Below, piece after piece: positions 26,623 to 34,842 of a DNA stretch of 64,000 nt (its first letter is position 1; the number at the start of each line of letters is the position of its first letter). A program made the position numbers and the translations under genes. A model generated the notes under the pieces. That model saw nothing but the letters and a program-made list of their open reading frames with translations, made no database searches and was not told the origin of the DNA. This DNA is from Candidatus Latescibacterota bacterium (lineage in GTDB: Bacteria > JAAXHH01), in assembly GCA_022821085.1 (NCBI GenBank), contig JAJEEG010000005.1, positions 47,116 to 111,115 of the forward strand, in the 5' to 3' direction.

Positions 26623-27870
26623 CTAGTACTCCCACCCGCACAACCCCGGCACGGGCAGGCGCAGGGTCCGGTCCAGCGCGGACAGCAGTTCGGGGGAACC
26701 GTCGAGGTCGTCGGTGACGGCCAGGCCCGTGGCGGGACGGACACCGAGCCACATGCGGGTGAAGGCGCCGACCGAGGCGGTCAGCGTGGGCAAGGTGGGG
26801 TCAGTGCCGGATTCGGTGCCGGATTCGGCGCTGGATTCCGGACCGAGCGTGATCACGTACTCGCCGCTCAGTCCGTGCCAGGGCGCGTCCGCGTCCAGGT
26901 ACTTCTCGATCGGGTCGTGCAAAGCCAGGTTGAAACGTGTCGTCGGACCGACCAGCCGGGTCTTGGCCATGCAAGCTTCCAAATCGCAGATCCGGGCCTG
27001 CCAGTAGCCATCACCCCGGATCAAGGTGTTGAAGGATCCCTTTTCGGACACCATCCTGGCCCGGAAGGGCTGTTTGATCAGGTCCTGAAGCTGCACGTCA
27101 GGGGGCTCGACCATCTGGAAGAGCCGGATCTGGTCGCCGAGGGATTTCATGAGCGCGAGCAGTTCCAGGAGTTGGTCCTGGTCCTGGTAGGCGATCATGT
27201 AGATATAGCTGGGACCGTGTTCTTCATGGTCGCTGGCCCAGAAGAAGTGGGTCAGTTCTCCGTCGGGGCCATCGCAGTACCCAAGGAGGAAGGATTTCTC
27301 CGCATGATTCAGCTCGACCTGAAGCAACTCGGCCGGATATAACCTGCAGCCGCCGTGCGTCAGCCTTCGGTTTATCATGGCGGCATGGATCATCTCCCAG
27401 TCATCGGCCTTCAGGCGCCTGGGCACGCGGAATGGACGATCTACCGTGAGGTCGGCGGGATCGAAGCGCACCCTGTGTCCGTAGGGACCCGTGCCGAAGC
27501 CCATCAGGTCGTAGAATCCCTGTTCGAACATGGTCAGCGTGCAGATCTCCACGCCGTCCGCCGCGTCCTGGGCGATACGGTGCGCGGTAACCCGCTGGGC
27601 GAGGCGCTGTTTCCGGGCGATCCGGCTGGTCGTCACCCCCACGATGGCGGACATGGTGAGGTCTTCGTCCAGGTACCGGAACGTGCCGTCGGTCGAAGAG
27701 GCCTGGCACTCCGCTTCCCCGTTCACTTCGGCCACGTCGGTCCGGGCTTTCTCCATGAACTGGGGCGCCCACTTGGCCTGCTCGTCGCTGGTGATCCAGT
27801 GCACTTCGCGCCAGACCCGTATAATCGCGTCGCGGTCGCGCTCAGGATCGTAGGGCCTGATGATCGGCAT
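26623..27870 (-). CDS. Eis-like GNAT N-acetyltransferase
   Basis: A 415-residue protein with the Eis architecture: an N-terminal GNAT domain (IIRPYDPERDRDAIIRVWR, then the acetyl-CoA region AIVGVTTSRIARKQRLAQRV), a second GNAT-like half, and a C-terminal SCP2-like domain. In the Eis family the C-terminal carboxylate acts as the general base; this chain ends GLCGWEY, consistent with a free buried terminus. The family acetylates amines, in some members aminoglycosides; the physiological substrate here is unknown. A 12-base unit (GTGCCGGATTCG-like) is tandemly repeated near 26809-26840 and encodes a Ser/Glu/Gly/Thr linker. A two-domain VOC gene precedes it by 30 bases on the same strand. Confidence 0.9.
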   Translation of the reverse strand: MPIIRPYDPERDRDAIIRVWREVHWITSDEQAKWAPQFMEKARTDVAEVNGEAECQASSTDGTFRYLDEDLTMSAIVGVTTSRIARKQRLAQRVTAHRIAQDAADGVEICTLTMFEQGFYDLMGFGTGPYGHRVRFDPADLTVDRPFRVPRRLKADDWEMIHAAMINRRLTHGGCRLYPAELLQVELNHAEKSFLLGYCDGPDGELTHFFWASDHEEHGPSYIYMIAYQDQDQLLELLALMKSLGDQIRLFQMVEPPDVQLQDLIKQPFRARMVSEKGSFNTLIRGDGYWQARICDLEACMAKTRLVGPTTRFNLALHDPIEKYLDADAPWHGLSGEYVITLGPESSAESGTESGTDPTLPTLTASVGAFTRMWLGVRPATGLAVTDDLDGSPELLSALDRTLRLPVPGLCGWEY

Positions 27871-27900
27871 TTCTGTTCCTTCTACTCCTCGCCCCGCAAC

Positions 27901-28899
27901 CTACTCCTCGCCCCGCAGCATCCGGTGGAGGGTCTCGTTGTCGGGCGCGTCCTTGAAGACGTTCCACTCAAGGTAGTAGCCTTCGGGGTCATAGGCGACG
28001 AAGGCGCGGTAGCGGTCCGTTTCCTCGACCTTCTCTGATCGCATCTCGAAGGAACCGTGGTTGCTGACGTAGGCGTACCAGTCGTCGATGCGGTCCGTCC
28101 AGAAGGACATGGTGACGGCCTTCGTCTCCGTGAAGTTGTGCATGCCGCGCGTTTCGTCCACGAGGCCCATGTAGCCCGAGGGCGAAATGCGGTAGATCTT
28201 GGTCCACCCCTGGTCCACGATCAGGTCGAAGCCCATGACGTCCTCGTAGAAGGCCTGGATCGCGGGCATGTCCTTGTAGTAGAACCACACCACGGTCGCC
28301 TTGAAACCCAGGCCCGGAGGCACGTCGGACGCCCCTTCGGCGGGATAGATGGTCTCGGTCTCGTTCAGCACCGGGACCAGCATCTCGTTCTCGGCGTGTT
28401 CGTTGAACCGTTCGAACTCCAGGAGATAGCCCTCGGGGTCGATGGCCACGAAGCCGTGATGGGGACGTCCCTCGACCGGGTTGTACGGGAAGCGCATCTC
28501 CACGTCCTGGTCCTTCATGTAGTCCCACCATTCGTCGAGCTGGTCCGTGATGAGGGCGATGGCGACGGTCTTGGGATCGCTGGCGCTGTGCATGCCCATC
28601 GCTTCGTCGACGAGCGTGATAAAGGAACTCGGCCCCACGCGGAGGATCTTGGCAAACCCGTAATCGGCCGCCACGGCGAAGCCCAGGGTCCGGGTGTAGA
28701 AGGTCGTCGCCGCTTCCACGTCGGCGTAGTACAGGAAAACGTTGCTGGCCGTCATGCCGTATTCGTTCATCGGATTCACGGGTGCGGACTCCTCTTCGGG
28801 CGGCGCGGGCGTTTCGGACGGTTCGGTCTCTGCGGACTGGCCGCACGCCGCGGCTATGAGCGCCGCGCAGGCCAGCGCGGCGGTGATCTGGCGAATCAT
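27901..28899 (-). CDS. VOC-superfamily lipoprotein with two glyoxalase-like domains
   Basis: A 332-residue lipoprotein. The signal MIRQITAALACAALIAAACG has lipobox AAAC, followed by a Pro/Glu linker. Two homologous VOC domains follow. The first begins ASNVFLYYADVEAATTFYTR with GFAVAADYGFAKILRVGPSSF; the second begins KATVVWFYYKDMPAIQAFYE with GFDLIVDQGWTKIYRISPSGY. Each ends in a FVA-DPEGY-LE strand. Domains of this kind bind metal and act on, or simply bind, small molecules. Lipid-anchored two-domain VOC proteins are uncommon in well-studied bacteria, and the substrate is unknown. It lies 30 bases upstream of the Eis-like gene on the same strand. Confidence 0.88.
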   Translation of the reverse strand: MIRQITAALACAALIAAACGQSAETEPSETPAPPEEESAPVNPMNEYGMTASNVFLYYADVEAATTFYTRTLGFAVAADYGFAKILRVGPSSFITLVDEAMGMHSASDPKTVAIALITDQLDEWWDYMKDQDVEMRFPYNPVEGRPHHGFVAIDPEGYLLEFERFNEHAENEMLVPVLNETETIYPAEGASDVPPGLGFKATVVWFYYKDMPAIQAFYEDVMGFDLIVDQGWTKIYRISPSGYMGLVDETRGMHNFTETKAVTMSFWTDRIDDWYAYVSNHGSFEMRSEKVEETDRYRAFVAYDPEGYYLEWNVFKDAPDNETLHRMLRGEE

Positions 28900-28983
28900 G
28901 ATTCCTCCTTGCCGGGGTTTTCGGAACGGCCGGGACCATGCCGGAGATTATGGATCGGTCGAGGTCTACGGATCAGCCGGAGT

Positions 28984-29454
28984 TTAAGGTTCGGCCGGAT
29001 ACTGGCAGTTGTAATGGCAGACGCCGCAGGTGATGGTCAGGTCCTGCAGCGCCGAGTCGGCCTCGATGGCGGAACCGGTCCCCGCGGCGGCAATGAGCAT
29101 CTCGGCGCGTATCTGAAAGTCGGAGGCGTAGAACCCGTACCTCGAGGAGTCATACCGTGGCGGCATCGTCGAAACCGATTCCATGATGTCCTTGAGATGC
29201 GTCACGTCGGCCTCGATCGTCCCCAGCGAACCTTCCTCGACCGCCCTTGCGATGCCTTCGCAGAGGCGGGCGATCTCTCTCATGTGCTCCTGGCGAACCT
29301 CCGTATTGGGATCAGGCGCTTCGACTTCGGCCGGTTCCGCTCCGTGGTCCTGGCTTTCACCGCCGTCTTCGCCGCCGCAACCCGCCACGGCCCATCCCGC
29401 GATCAGGAAGCAGGCCAGCGCGGACGTCATGATCCGATTGAAAGGACGTTTCAT
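28984..29454 (-). CDS. Cytochrome c'-like lipoprotein with C-terminal CxxCH
   Basis: A 156-residue lipoprotein; the ATG at 29454 gives a signal ending in lipobox VAGC. After an acidic linker, residues about 50-140 are predicted helical. The chain ends with one haem-attachment motif CGVCH (Cys143, Cys146, His147), followed by YNCQYPAEP. A single CxxCH at the C-terminal end of a four-helix bundle is the arrangement of cytochrome c'/c556 proteins, which bind gases or transfer electrons. Assignment to that class is by architecture, not by close sequence match. The extra Cys150 next to the motif is unusual. It lies 84 bases upstream of the VOC lipoprotein gene on the same strand. Confidence 0.7.
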   Translation of the reverse strand: MKRPFNRIMTSALACFLIAGWAVAGCGGEDGGESQDHGAEPAEVEAPDPNTEVRQEHMREIARLCEGIARAVEEGSLGTIEADVTHLKDIMESVSTMPPRYDSSRYGFYASDFQIRAEMLIAAAGTGSAIEADSALQDLTITCGVCHYNCQYPAEP

Positions 29455-29513
29455 GGGTGTTCCTCTTGTTAAAAAAGTCTGGAAAAGCGTTGCGAATGAA
29501 AGAAGACCTGTGC

Positions 29514-30020
29514 TCAATCGAAATTCAGGCTGAATACCACCCCAATCTGATCTCTGGCAATCATCGGTCTCATGGTCATGGCCTGCCGATTGCGCTCGTT
29601 TATTTTTGTGGCCGAAACCGGCGCATCGACCATGGACCACGCGATGAAACCCAACGTCAAACCTACTCCTAGCGTACCCATACTATCGTTGTTTTTCCGA
29701 TCGATATGCTTGAAGGATATCTGGTTCGTGTAGTTGTCTTCTCTTGAGTGGAAATACATGCCGATACCTGCGGCGGCGCCGATGAACATCGCGGAACCCT
29801 TACTGTACTGTTGGTTGTAGAACTGACCGCTTCCCACAATAACGGTAGATAACAAAAATGCTGTCCAGGGGTCCTTTTCGTCTATCTGCTCCTGTGGAGG
29901 AGTATAAAAATCATCAGGTGATGTGATCTGACCATCGTTAAGCATCATCACCTCCGCCTGTTGGGCAAATACCGGTGAGGCGACCATGACGAGCAATACA
30001 GATATGATAGCACGATACAT
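29514..30020 (-). CDS. Small secreted/membrane protein, DUF5683-like
   Basis: A 168-residue protein from the ATG at 30020, which has GGAG 9 bases before it; an ATG at 30035 is an alternative. It has a signal peptide (MYRAIISVLLVMVASPVFAQ), then WTAFLLSTVIVGSGQFYNQQYSKGSAMFIGAAAG, two membrane segments and a short C-terminal strand ending FSLNFD. The GSGQFYN..Y..KG pattern is that of DUF5683-like proteins, in which a conserved G-x-G-Q-x-Y-N precedes a hydrophobic hairpin. The function is unknown. Codon use is more AT-rich than its neighbours. The region upstream, about 490 bases, has no gene. Confidence 0.75.
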   Translation of the reverse strand: MYRAIISVLLVMVASPVFAQQAEVMMLNDGQITSPDDFYTPPQEQIDEKDPWTAFLLSTVIVGSGQFYNQQYSKGSAMFIGAAAGIGMYFHSREDNYTNQISFKHIDRKNNDSMGTLGVGLTLGFIAWSMVDAPVSATKINERNRQAMTMRPMIARDQIGVVFSLNFD

Positions 30021-30119
30021 GGTTTCTTTCTCCATAATGGGGATAAACCACAAGTTAAAGCGGTTGGCATTAAGGTCAATGAAAACACCCCGGATGCAAA
30101 TCGTTTGCCACGCAACGCG

Positions 30120-30159
30120 CCACGTGCGACGGGATCGTGCCACGTGCGACGGGATCGTG
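30120..30159 (+). repeat. 20-bp perfect tandem repeat
   Basis: CCACGTGCGACGGGATCGTG occurs twice with no gap. Each copy includes the palindrome CACGTG. Confidence 0.97.
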
Positions 30160-30211
30160 AATCGGAGTATCGGTCAAACGAGCACGTCTTGCAATGAAAG
30201 TGCGTCGTATG

Positions 30212-30257
30212 TGCCAAAATGGCAGGTTGCGATCCCTGGAATCTGCCAAATTGGCAG
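30212..30257. promoter_or_regulatory. Pair of TGCCA/TGGCA palindromes upstream of lon
   Basis: TGCCAAAATGGCA (30212-30224) and CTGCCAAATTGGCAG (30243-30257) are two palindromes of the same type. Their centres are 32 bases apart, about three helical turns, which fits a dimeric regulator binding twice on one face of the DNA. The two sites can also pair with each other as a hairpin. The regulator is unknown. Confidence 0.55.
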
Positions 30258-30349
30258 GCCACCGTGAAAACTTGTTCTGCCTGCGGTCGGAAATTCCCCG
30301 GAATCGTCGCGCAGGCACCCCGAAGGCATCCCACACCGGCCAGAAATAC

Positions 30350-30419
30350 TGACCCGAAATCGCCGTGGCATGGTGTTTGCACCTTCCATCTATGCATTAC
30401 GGCACGAACTTTCGGGTCA
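30350..30419. promoter_or_regulatory. 10-bp inverted repeat flanking 50 bp just upstream of lon
   Basis: TGACCCGAAA (30350-30359) and its exact reverse complement TTTCGGGTCA (30410-30419) enclose 50 bases. The repeat centres are 60 bases apart and end 90 bases before the lon ATG. They could be two half-sites around the lon promoter or the ends of a small element. Confidence 0.5.
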
Positions 30420-30509
30420 AATGAAGCGTACAGGCCGGTTCGTGCGTATAAGAAGGTAAGCAGCCGCGAGGCGTGGACGCGGAGCAAAGGCAAAAAAGCG
30501 AGGTAGCGC

Positions 30510-32978
30510 ATGGCCGAGGACAAGGCACTCCAGGAAATCGAGACGAACCTGCAGGAAGACACGGTGATCGAGTCCATCGCCGTGCTGCCCGTGCGCAACC
30601 TGGTCGTGTATCCCCACATGGCCGCGGCGCTGGTTGCCGACCGGTTGGGCTCCGTCAAGGCGCTGGACGAGGCGCTGCAGCAGGACAAGATGGTACTGAT
30701 CCTGGCGCAGCGGGATCCCGAGACGGACCGGCCCGAGCCCGGCGATCTATACAAATTCGGTACGCTGGTCCGGATCTACAAGATGATGAAGCTGCCTGGG
30801 GACAGCCTCCACGCGGTCGTGCACGGGGTATCCCGCGCCCGGGTGCTGGAAGTGCTCGAAACCGAGCCGATCATGCGTGCCCGGGTGGAGCTTCAGGCTG
30901 AGCGAAAAAACGAGTCCATGGAAGGCAAGGCCCTGGCCCACAACCTGGCGGAGCAGTTCCAGCGGCTGATCGAACTGGTCCCGACCATGTCCGAGGAGTT
31001 GCGGATCCCCCTGCTCAACCTGGAGGACCAGCCCTCCAAGATGGCCGATTTCATCGCCTTCAACCTGAAGATCTCCCTCGAAGACCAGCAGGCCATGCTG
31101 GAATTAAGCGACGTCAAGGACCGGCTGAAGGCGTTGACTTTCCTGATCGCCCACGAAATCGAGGTGGCGGAGACGGGCAGCCGCATCCAGTCGCAGGTCG
31201 AGGACAAGATGGGCAAGGCCCAGCGCGAGTACTATCTCCGCGAGCAGATGAAGGCCATCCGGCGGGAACTCGGTGAAGACGGCGAAGGTCAGGGCGAGGA
31301 CCTGTCCGACCTGCGCGAGAAGATCGATGAGGCCGGCCTGCCGGATGAAGCCCGGGTGGAGGCGGAGCGCGAGCTCCAGCGCCTGGAACGCATCCCGTCC
31401 ATTTCCCCCGAGTATTCGACCCTGCGGACCTACCTCGAGTGGCTGTCGGAGCTGCCCTGGTCGGTTTCTTCGGAGGATCAGCTGGACATCGCCCGCGCCC
31501 GGGAGATCCTGGACGAAGACCACTACGGCCTGGAGAAGATCAAGGACCGCATCCTCGAACACCTGTCCGTGCGCAGCCTGAAGCCGGACCTGAAGGGTTC
31601 CATCCTGTGCTTCGTCGGACCGCCGGGGGTAGGCAAGACCTCGCTGGGCAAGTCCATCGCCCGTGCCCTGGGCCGCAAGTTCGTACGCATCTCCCTGGGC
31701 GGCGTGCACGACGAGGCGGAGATCAGGGGCCACCGCAGGACCTACATCGGCGCCCTGCCCGGACGCATCATCCAGAGCATCCGCAAGGCGGGCACCAACA
31801 ACCCGGTCTTCATGCTGGACGAAATCGACAAGCTCGGACGGGACTTCCGGGGTGACCCTTCCTCGGCGCTGCTCGAAGTGCTCGACCCGGAGCAGAACGA
31901 CACCTTCACCGATCACTACATCGATCTGCCCTTCGATCTGTCCAACGTCATGTTCGTGACCACGGCCAACATGCTGGCCGGCATTCCGGAGCCGCTGCGC
32001 GATCGTATGGAGGTCATCGAGCTGTCGGGATACACGGAAGAGGAAAAGATCGAGATCGCCCGGCGCTACCTCGTCCCCAGGGAGCTGGAGACGCACGGGC
32101 TGTCCACCGAGGACCTGGTTTTCGACGACCGTGCGATCGGCCGGATCATTGCCGACTACACCCGGGAGGCGGGCCTGCGCAACCTGGAACGCAAGATCCG
32201 CACGGTGGTCCGCAAGTCGGCCCGTTCGGTCGCCGAAGGGCAGGCGCCCCCCTTCCCTGTGTCCGTAGACGACCTTCACCAGTACCTTGGGCCGCCCGAA
32301 TACTTTTCCGAGACCGCGGAGCGCACCGGCGAACCCGGCGTGGCCATCGGCCTGGCCTGGACTCCTGCCGGCGGCGAGATCATGTTTGTCGAAGCCAGCA
32401 AGATGACCGGCGGCAAGGGGCTGACGCTCACGGGCCAGCTGGGCGACGTGATGAAGGAATCCGCCCGGGCCGCGTTGACGTACGTGCGGTCGCACGCCGC
32501 CGAATGGCAGATAGACCCCGCGTTCTTCGCAGGGCACGACATCCATATCCATCTGCCCGTTGGCGCCATTCCCAAGGACGGGCCCTCCGCCGGCGTGGCG
32601 CTCGTGACGGTGCTGACCTCCCTGTTCACGGGCCGCCCCGTACGGAACGACCTGGCCATGACCGGCGAGGTCACCCTCCGCGGCAAGGTCATGCCGGTGG
32701 GCGGCGTCAAGGAGAAGGTCCTCGGGGCGATGCGTGCCGGTATCACCATCATCATCCTGCCCCGCCGGAACGAGAAAGACCTGGACGACGTGCCCGCGGC
32801 CGTCAAGGAGAAGCTCGGTTTCTGCCTGGTCGACCACATCGACCAGGTCCTGGAACTGGCGCTCATGGACGAACCCGTCGACGATGAGCCCGTCGACACA
32901 CCGGAAAGCCACGAGGCGTGGGCAGAAAATCTGGAAGGCGGCGTGACGGTTGCACCCCGGGACGCGAATCTGAACTGA
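30510..32978 (+). CDS. lon: ATP-dependent protease Lon
   Basis: An 822-residue LonA protease that degrades misfolded and regulatory proteins in the cytoplasm. The N-terminal LON domain starts IAVLPVRNLVVYPHM. Walker A is GPPGVGKT (370-377), followed by SLGGVHDEAEIRGHRRTY. The proteolytic domain has Ser693 in PKDGPSAG and Lys736 in VGGVKEK, exactly 43 residues apart as in characterised Lon. The ATG at 30510 is preceded by GCGAGG. Length and motifs are normal. The gene has a long regulatory-looking upstream region and is followed by a second protease gene of the HtrA family with its own promoter. Confidence 0.98.
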   Translation: MAEDKALQEIETNLQEDTVIESIAVLPVRNLVVYPHMAAALVADRLGSVKALDEALQQDKMVLILAQRDPETDRPEPGDLYKFGTLVRIYKMMKLPGDSLHAVVHGVSRARVLEVLETEPIMRARVELQAERKNESMEGKALAHNLAEQFQRLIELVPTMSEELRIPLLNLEDQPSKMADFIAFNLKISLEDQQAMLELSDVKDRLKALTFLIAHEIEVAETGSRIQSQVEDKMGKAQREYYLREQMKAIRRELGEDGEGQGEDLSDLREKIDEAGLPDEARVEAERELQRLERIPSISPEYSTLRTYLEWLSELPWSVSSEDQLDIARAREILDEDHYGLEKIKDRILEHLSVRSLKPDLKGSILCFVGPPGVGKTSLGKSIARALGRKFVRISLGGVHDEAEIRGHRRTYIGALPGRIIQSIRKAGTNNPVFMLDEIDKLGRDFRGDPSSALLEVLDPEQNDTFTDHYIDLPFDLSNVMFVTTANMLAGIPEPLRDRMEVIELSGYTEEEKIEIARRYLVPRELETHGLSTEDLVFDDRAIGRIIADYTREAGLRNLERKIRTVVRKSARSVAEGQAPPFPVSVDDLHQYLGPPEYFSETAERTGEPGVAIGLAWTPAGGEIMFVEASKMTGGKGLTLTGQLGDVMKESARAALTYVRSHAAEWQIDPAFFAGHDIHIHLPVGAIPKDGPSAGVALVTVLTSLFTGRPVRNDLAMTGEVTLRGKVMPVGGVKEKVLGAMRAGITIIILPRRNEKDLDDVPAAVKEKLGFCLVDHIDQVLELALMDEPVDDEPVDTPESHEAWAENLEGGVTVAPRDANLN

Positions 32979-33089
32979 GCGGCAGGTGGCGCCCCGGTAT
33001 GTTGTCGGGGTGATTGTTTCGACGCAGGACACCCATCTGACCAGAACCGGACGTACGATAAAGCGTTATACGAGGTATAGTGTAATCGA

Positions 33090-33118
33090 TTGACGCCGGG
33101 ACGCGCGCCCGGTATTAT
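33090..33118 (+). promoter_or_regulatory. Predicted promoter of the HtrA gene with a palindromic 17-bp spacer
   Basis: TTGACG (33090-33095) and TATTAT (33113-33118) are separated by exactly 17 bases. The whole spacer is an inverted repeat: CCGGG, 7 bases, CCCGG. The match to sigma-70 consensus is good, and the start codon lies 51 bases downstream. The spacer palindrome is a candidate operator. Confidence 0.65.
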
Positions 33119-33169
33119 GCATAGTTGGATCAAGTAGGATACAGCCTGTTCTAGAAAGGGAGATCGAGC

Positions 33170-34660
33170 ATGACGGAGAAAAGGAAGTTAGGGGGCCTGG
33201 CCGCCGCGGCGTTGCTCGTCACGGGCATGGTGCTCGGGGCACTGTTCATTTCCAACTGGGATGCGTCCGTCGCCGAACGGGATGCATACAGATCGATCAC
33301 GCCGGTCGTGGCGGCGGACCAGCGATCGCTCCAGGATTTCAGCGAGACCTTTGCCACCATAGCCGAGCGGGTGAAGCCTTCGGTGGTGCTGATCGAGAGT
33401 AAACGGACGGTCAGGCAAGCTCAGGCGCGTCGATTCTGGCGCCCCTTTGAGGAGTTCTTCGGCGGCCAGCAACAACCAGATGTCCAACCCCGGCCGTTTT
33501 CGGGCGTGGGCTCCGGGGTCATCGTTTCGGAGGACGGCTACATCCTGACGAACAACCACGTGGTGGAAGACGCGGAAAAACTGACTGTCCAACTGATCGA
33601 CGAGCGCGAGGTGGAAGCGGAGATTATCGGCCTGGATCCTCGAACCGATCTGGCTGTCATCAAAGTGGATCTCGATGAACTGTCCGTGCTGCCCTTCGGC
33701 GATTCGGACAAGTTGCGCGTGGGCGAATGGGTCATGGCCGTGGGCAATCCCCTGGGACGGAACCACACCGTCACGGCCGGAATCGTCAGCGCAAAAGGCA
33801 GGAACAGAGTGCTACCGGTTGATGGCTCTTACGAGAATTTCATCCAGACTGACGCTGCCATCAACCCCGGGAACAGCGGCGGCGCACTGGTCGACCTGGA
33901 AGGAAACCTCGTGGGCATCAACACGGCCATCGCAACCCGGACGGGCGGTTACCAGGGCATCGGTTTCGCGGTACCGGCCAACATGGCCCGTGATATCATG
34001 ACCCGGCTGGTCGAGGATGGTCGCATAAGCCGAGGGTACCTTGGCGTTGGGATCAATGATCTAGATGATGTCGTGGCCGAATCCATGGGGCTCGATGGCA
34101 CAGACGGAGCGGTGATCAGCACGATCACCGACGATGGTCCGGCGAGAGATTCCGACCTCCAGATAGAGGACGTGATTGTCGGGGTTGATGGCGTAGACGT
34201 GGAGAACTCAGACGACCTACGCAAACGGATCGCGAGTATCGCACCAGGTACGGAAGTGGAACTCGATGTGATGCGTGACGGCGAACCCGTGACGGTCGCG
34301 ATCGAACTGGGCGAATTGCCCGACGGAGATCCCACACGTACCACGTCGAGGGAGGATTCGCGGGAAAAAAGTCCAGCGAGTAACCTCGGCATCGATGTCA
34401 TGGATATTAGCCGGGAATGGAGCCGTTTCTACGAATCGGGGTCGGGCGTGGTGATCGCACAGGTGCGATCGGGCAGCGAGGCCGAAGACAAAAACCTTCA
34501 GCGGGGCGACCTGATCCGCGAGGTGAACGGCGAAGCGGTGTCCAGCGTACAGGAATTCCTCGGAATCGTCCGGCAGTTCGAAGCCGGACAGGCCATCCGG
34601 TTCAGGATTCAGCGCGGCAACACGCAGTTCCTGGTGGGACTGCGGATTCCCGAAGAATAA
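33170..34660 (+). CDS. DegP/HtrA-type periplasmic serine protease with two PDZ domains
   Basis: A 496-residue envelope protease/chaperone. Residues 10-28 form a hydrophobic signal or membrane anchor. The trypsin-like domain carries the triad His130 (TNNHVV), Asp160 (RTDLAVI) and Ser236 (NPGNSGGAL). Two PDZ domains follow, the first from about 285 (GYLGVGINDLDDV) and the second from about 400, joined by a Ser/Arg-rich linker. The length matches DegP-type proteins. It is downstream of lon but has its own promoter. A perfect hairpin terminator lies 86 bases after the stop. It is probably induced by envelope stress, which is inference from the family. DegP, DegQ and MucD cannot be separated by eye. 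Confidence 0.95.
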   Translation: MTEKRKLGGLAAAALLVTGMVLGALFISNWDASVAERDAYRSITPVVAADQRSLQDFSETFATIAERVKPSVVLIESKRTVRQAQARRFWRPFEEFFGGQQQPDVQPRPFSGVGSGVIVSEDGYILTNNHVVEDAEKLTVQLIDEREVEAEIIGLDPRTDLAVIKVDLDELSVLPFGDSDKLRVGEWVMAVGNPLGRNHTVTAGIVSAKGRNRVLPVDGSYENFIQTDAAINPGNSGGALVDLEGNLVGINTAIATRTGGYQGIGFAVPANMARDIMTRLVEDGRISRGYLGVGINDLDDVVAESMGLDGTDGAVISTITDDGPARDSDLQIEDVIVGVDGVDVENSDDLRKRIASIAPGTEVELDVMRDGEPVTVAIELGELPDGDPTRTTSREDSREKSPASNLGIDVMDISREWSRFYESGSGVVIAQVRSGSEAEDKNLQRGDLIREVNGEAVSSVQEFLGIVRQFEAGQAIRFRIQRGNTQFLVGLRIPEE

Positions 34661-34745
34661 ACGATTGTACGAACGCAAGACGCTGAAGCCGCGTCCGGCA
34701 CACCGCCGCGCGTCCGGCTTCCAGTAACATCGTTTAACACATCAG

Positions 34746-34771
34746 AAAACGCGGAGCGCCTTCCGCGTTTT
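34746..34771 (+). terminator. Intrinsic terminator after the HtrA gene
   Basis: AAAACGCGGA (34746-34755) and TCCGCGTTTT (34762-34771) are perfect reverse complements around a 6-base loop. The stem carries its own A- and T-tracts, so it can terminate in either direction. Confidence 0.85.
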
Positions 34772-34842
34772 CTTCATAATGGGCCTTTCGGCCGAAGGGT
34801 ATCGGGCACCCGCATCGATCCGGCCGGGGTACGTACTTCCAG

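Larger units (their letters stand above)
30021..30509. other. Gene-free region upstream of lon, rich in repeats and palindromes
   Basis: About 490 bases between two divergent genes hold no ORF with coding character. They contain a 20-base tandem repeat (30120-30159), two TGCCA-type palindromes (30212-30257) and a widely spaced 10-base inverted repeat (30350-30419). All are listed separately. I could not fix a clear -35/-10 pair for lon. Confidence 0.8.

Noticed and set aside
26623..27870. Aminoglycoside-modifying resistance enzyme (Eis)
   Set aside because: The fold matches Eis-like acetyltransferases, but substrate specificity cannot be read from sequence by eye, so no resistance claim is made.
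30120..30159. CRISPR-like repeats
   Set aside because: Only two adjacent 20-base copies with no spacers and no cas genes in the window.
31104..33032. Long minus-strand open frame opposite lon
   Set aside because: It is the complement of the Lon coding frame; its composition is that of a shadow.
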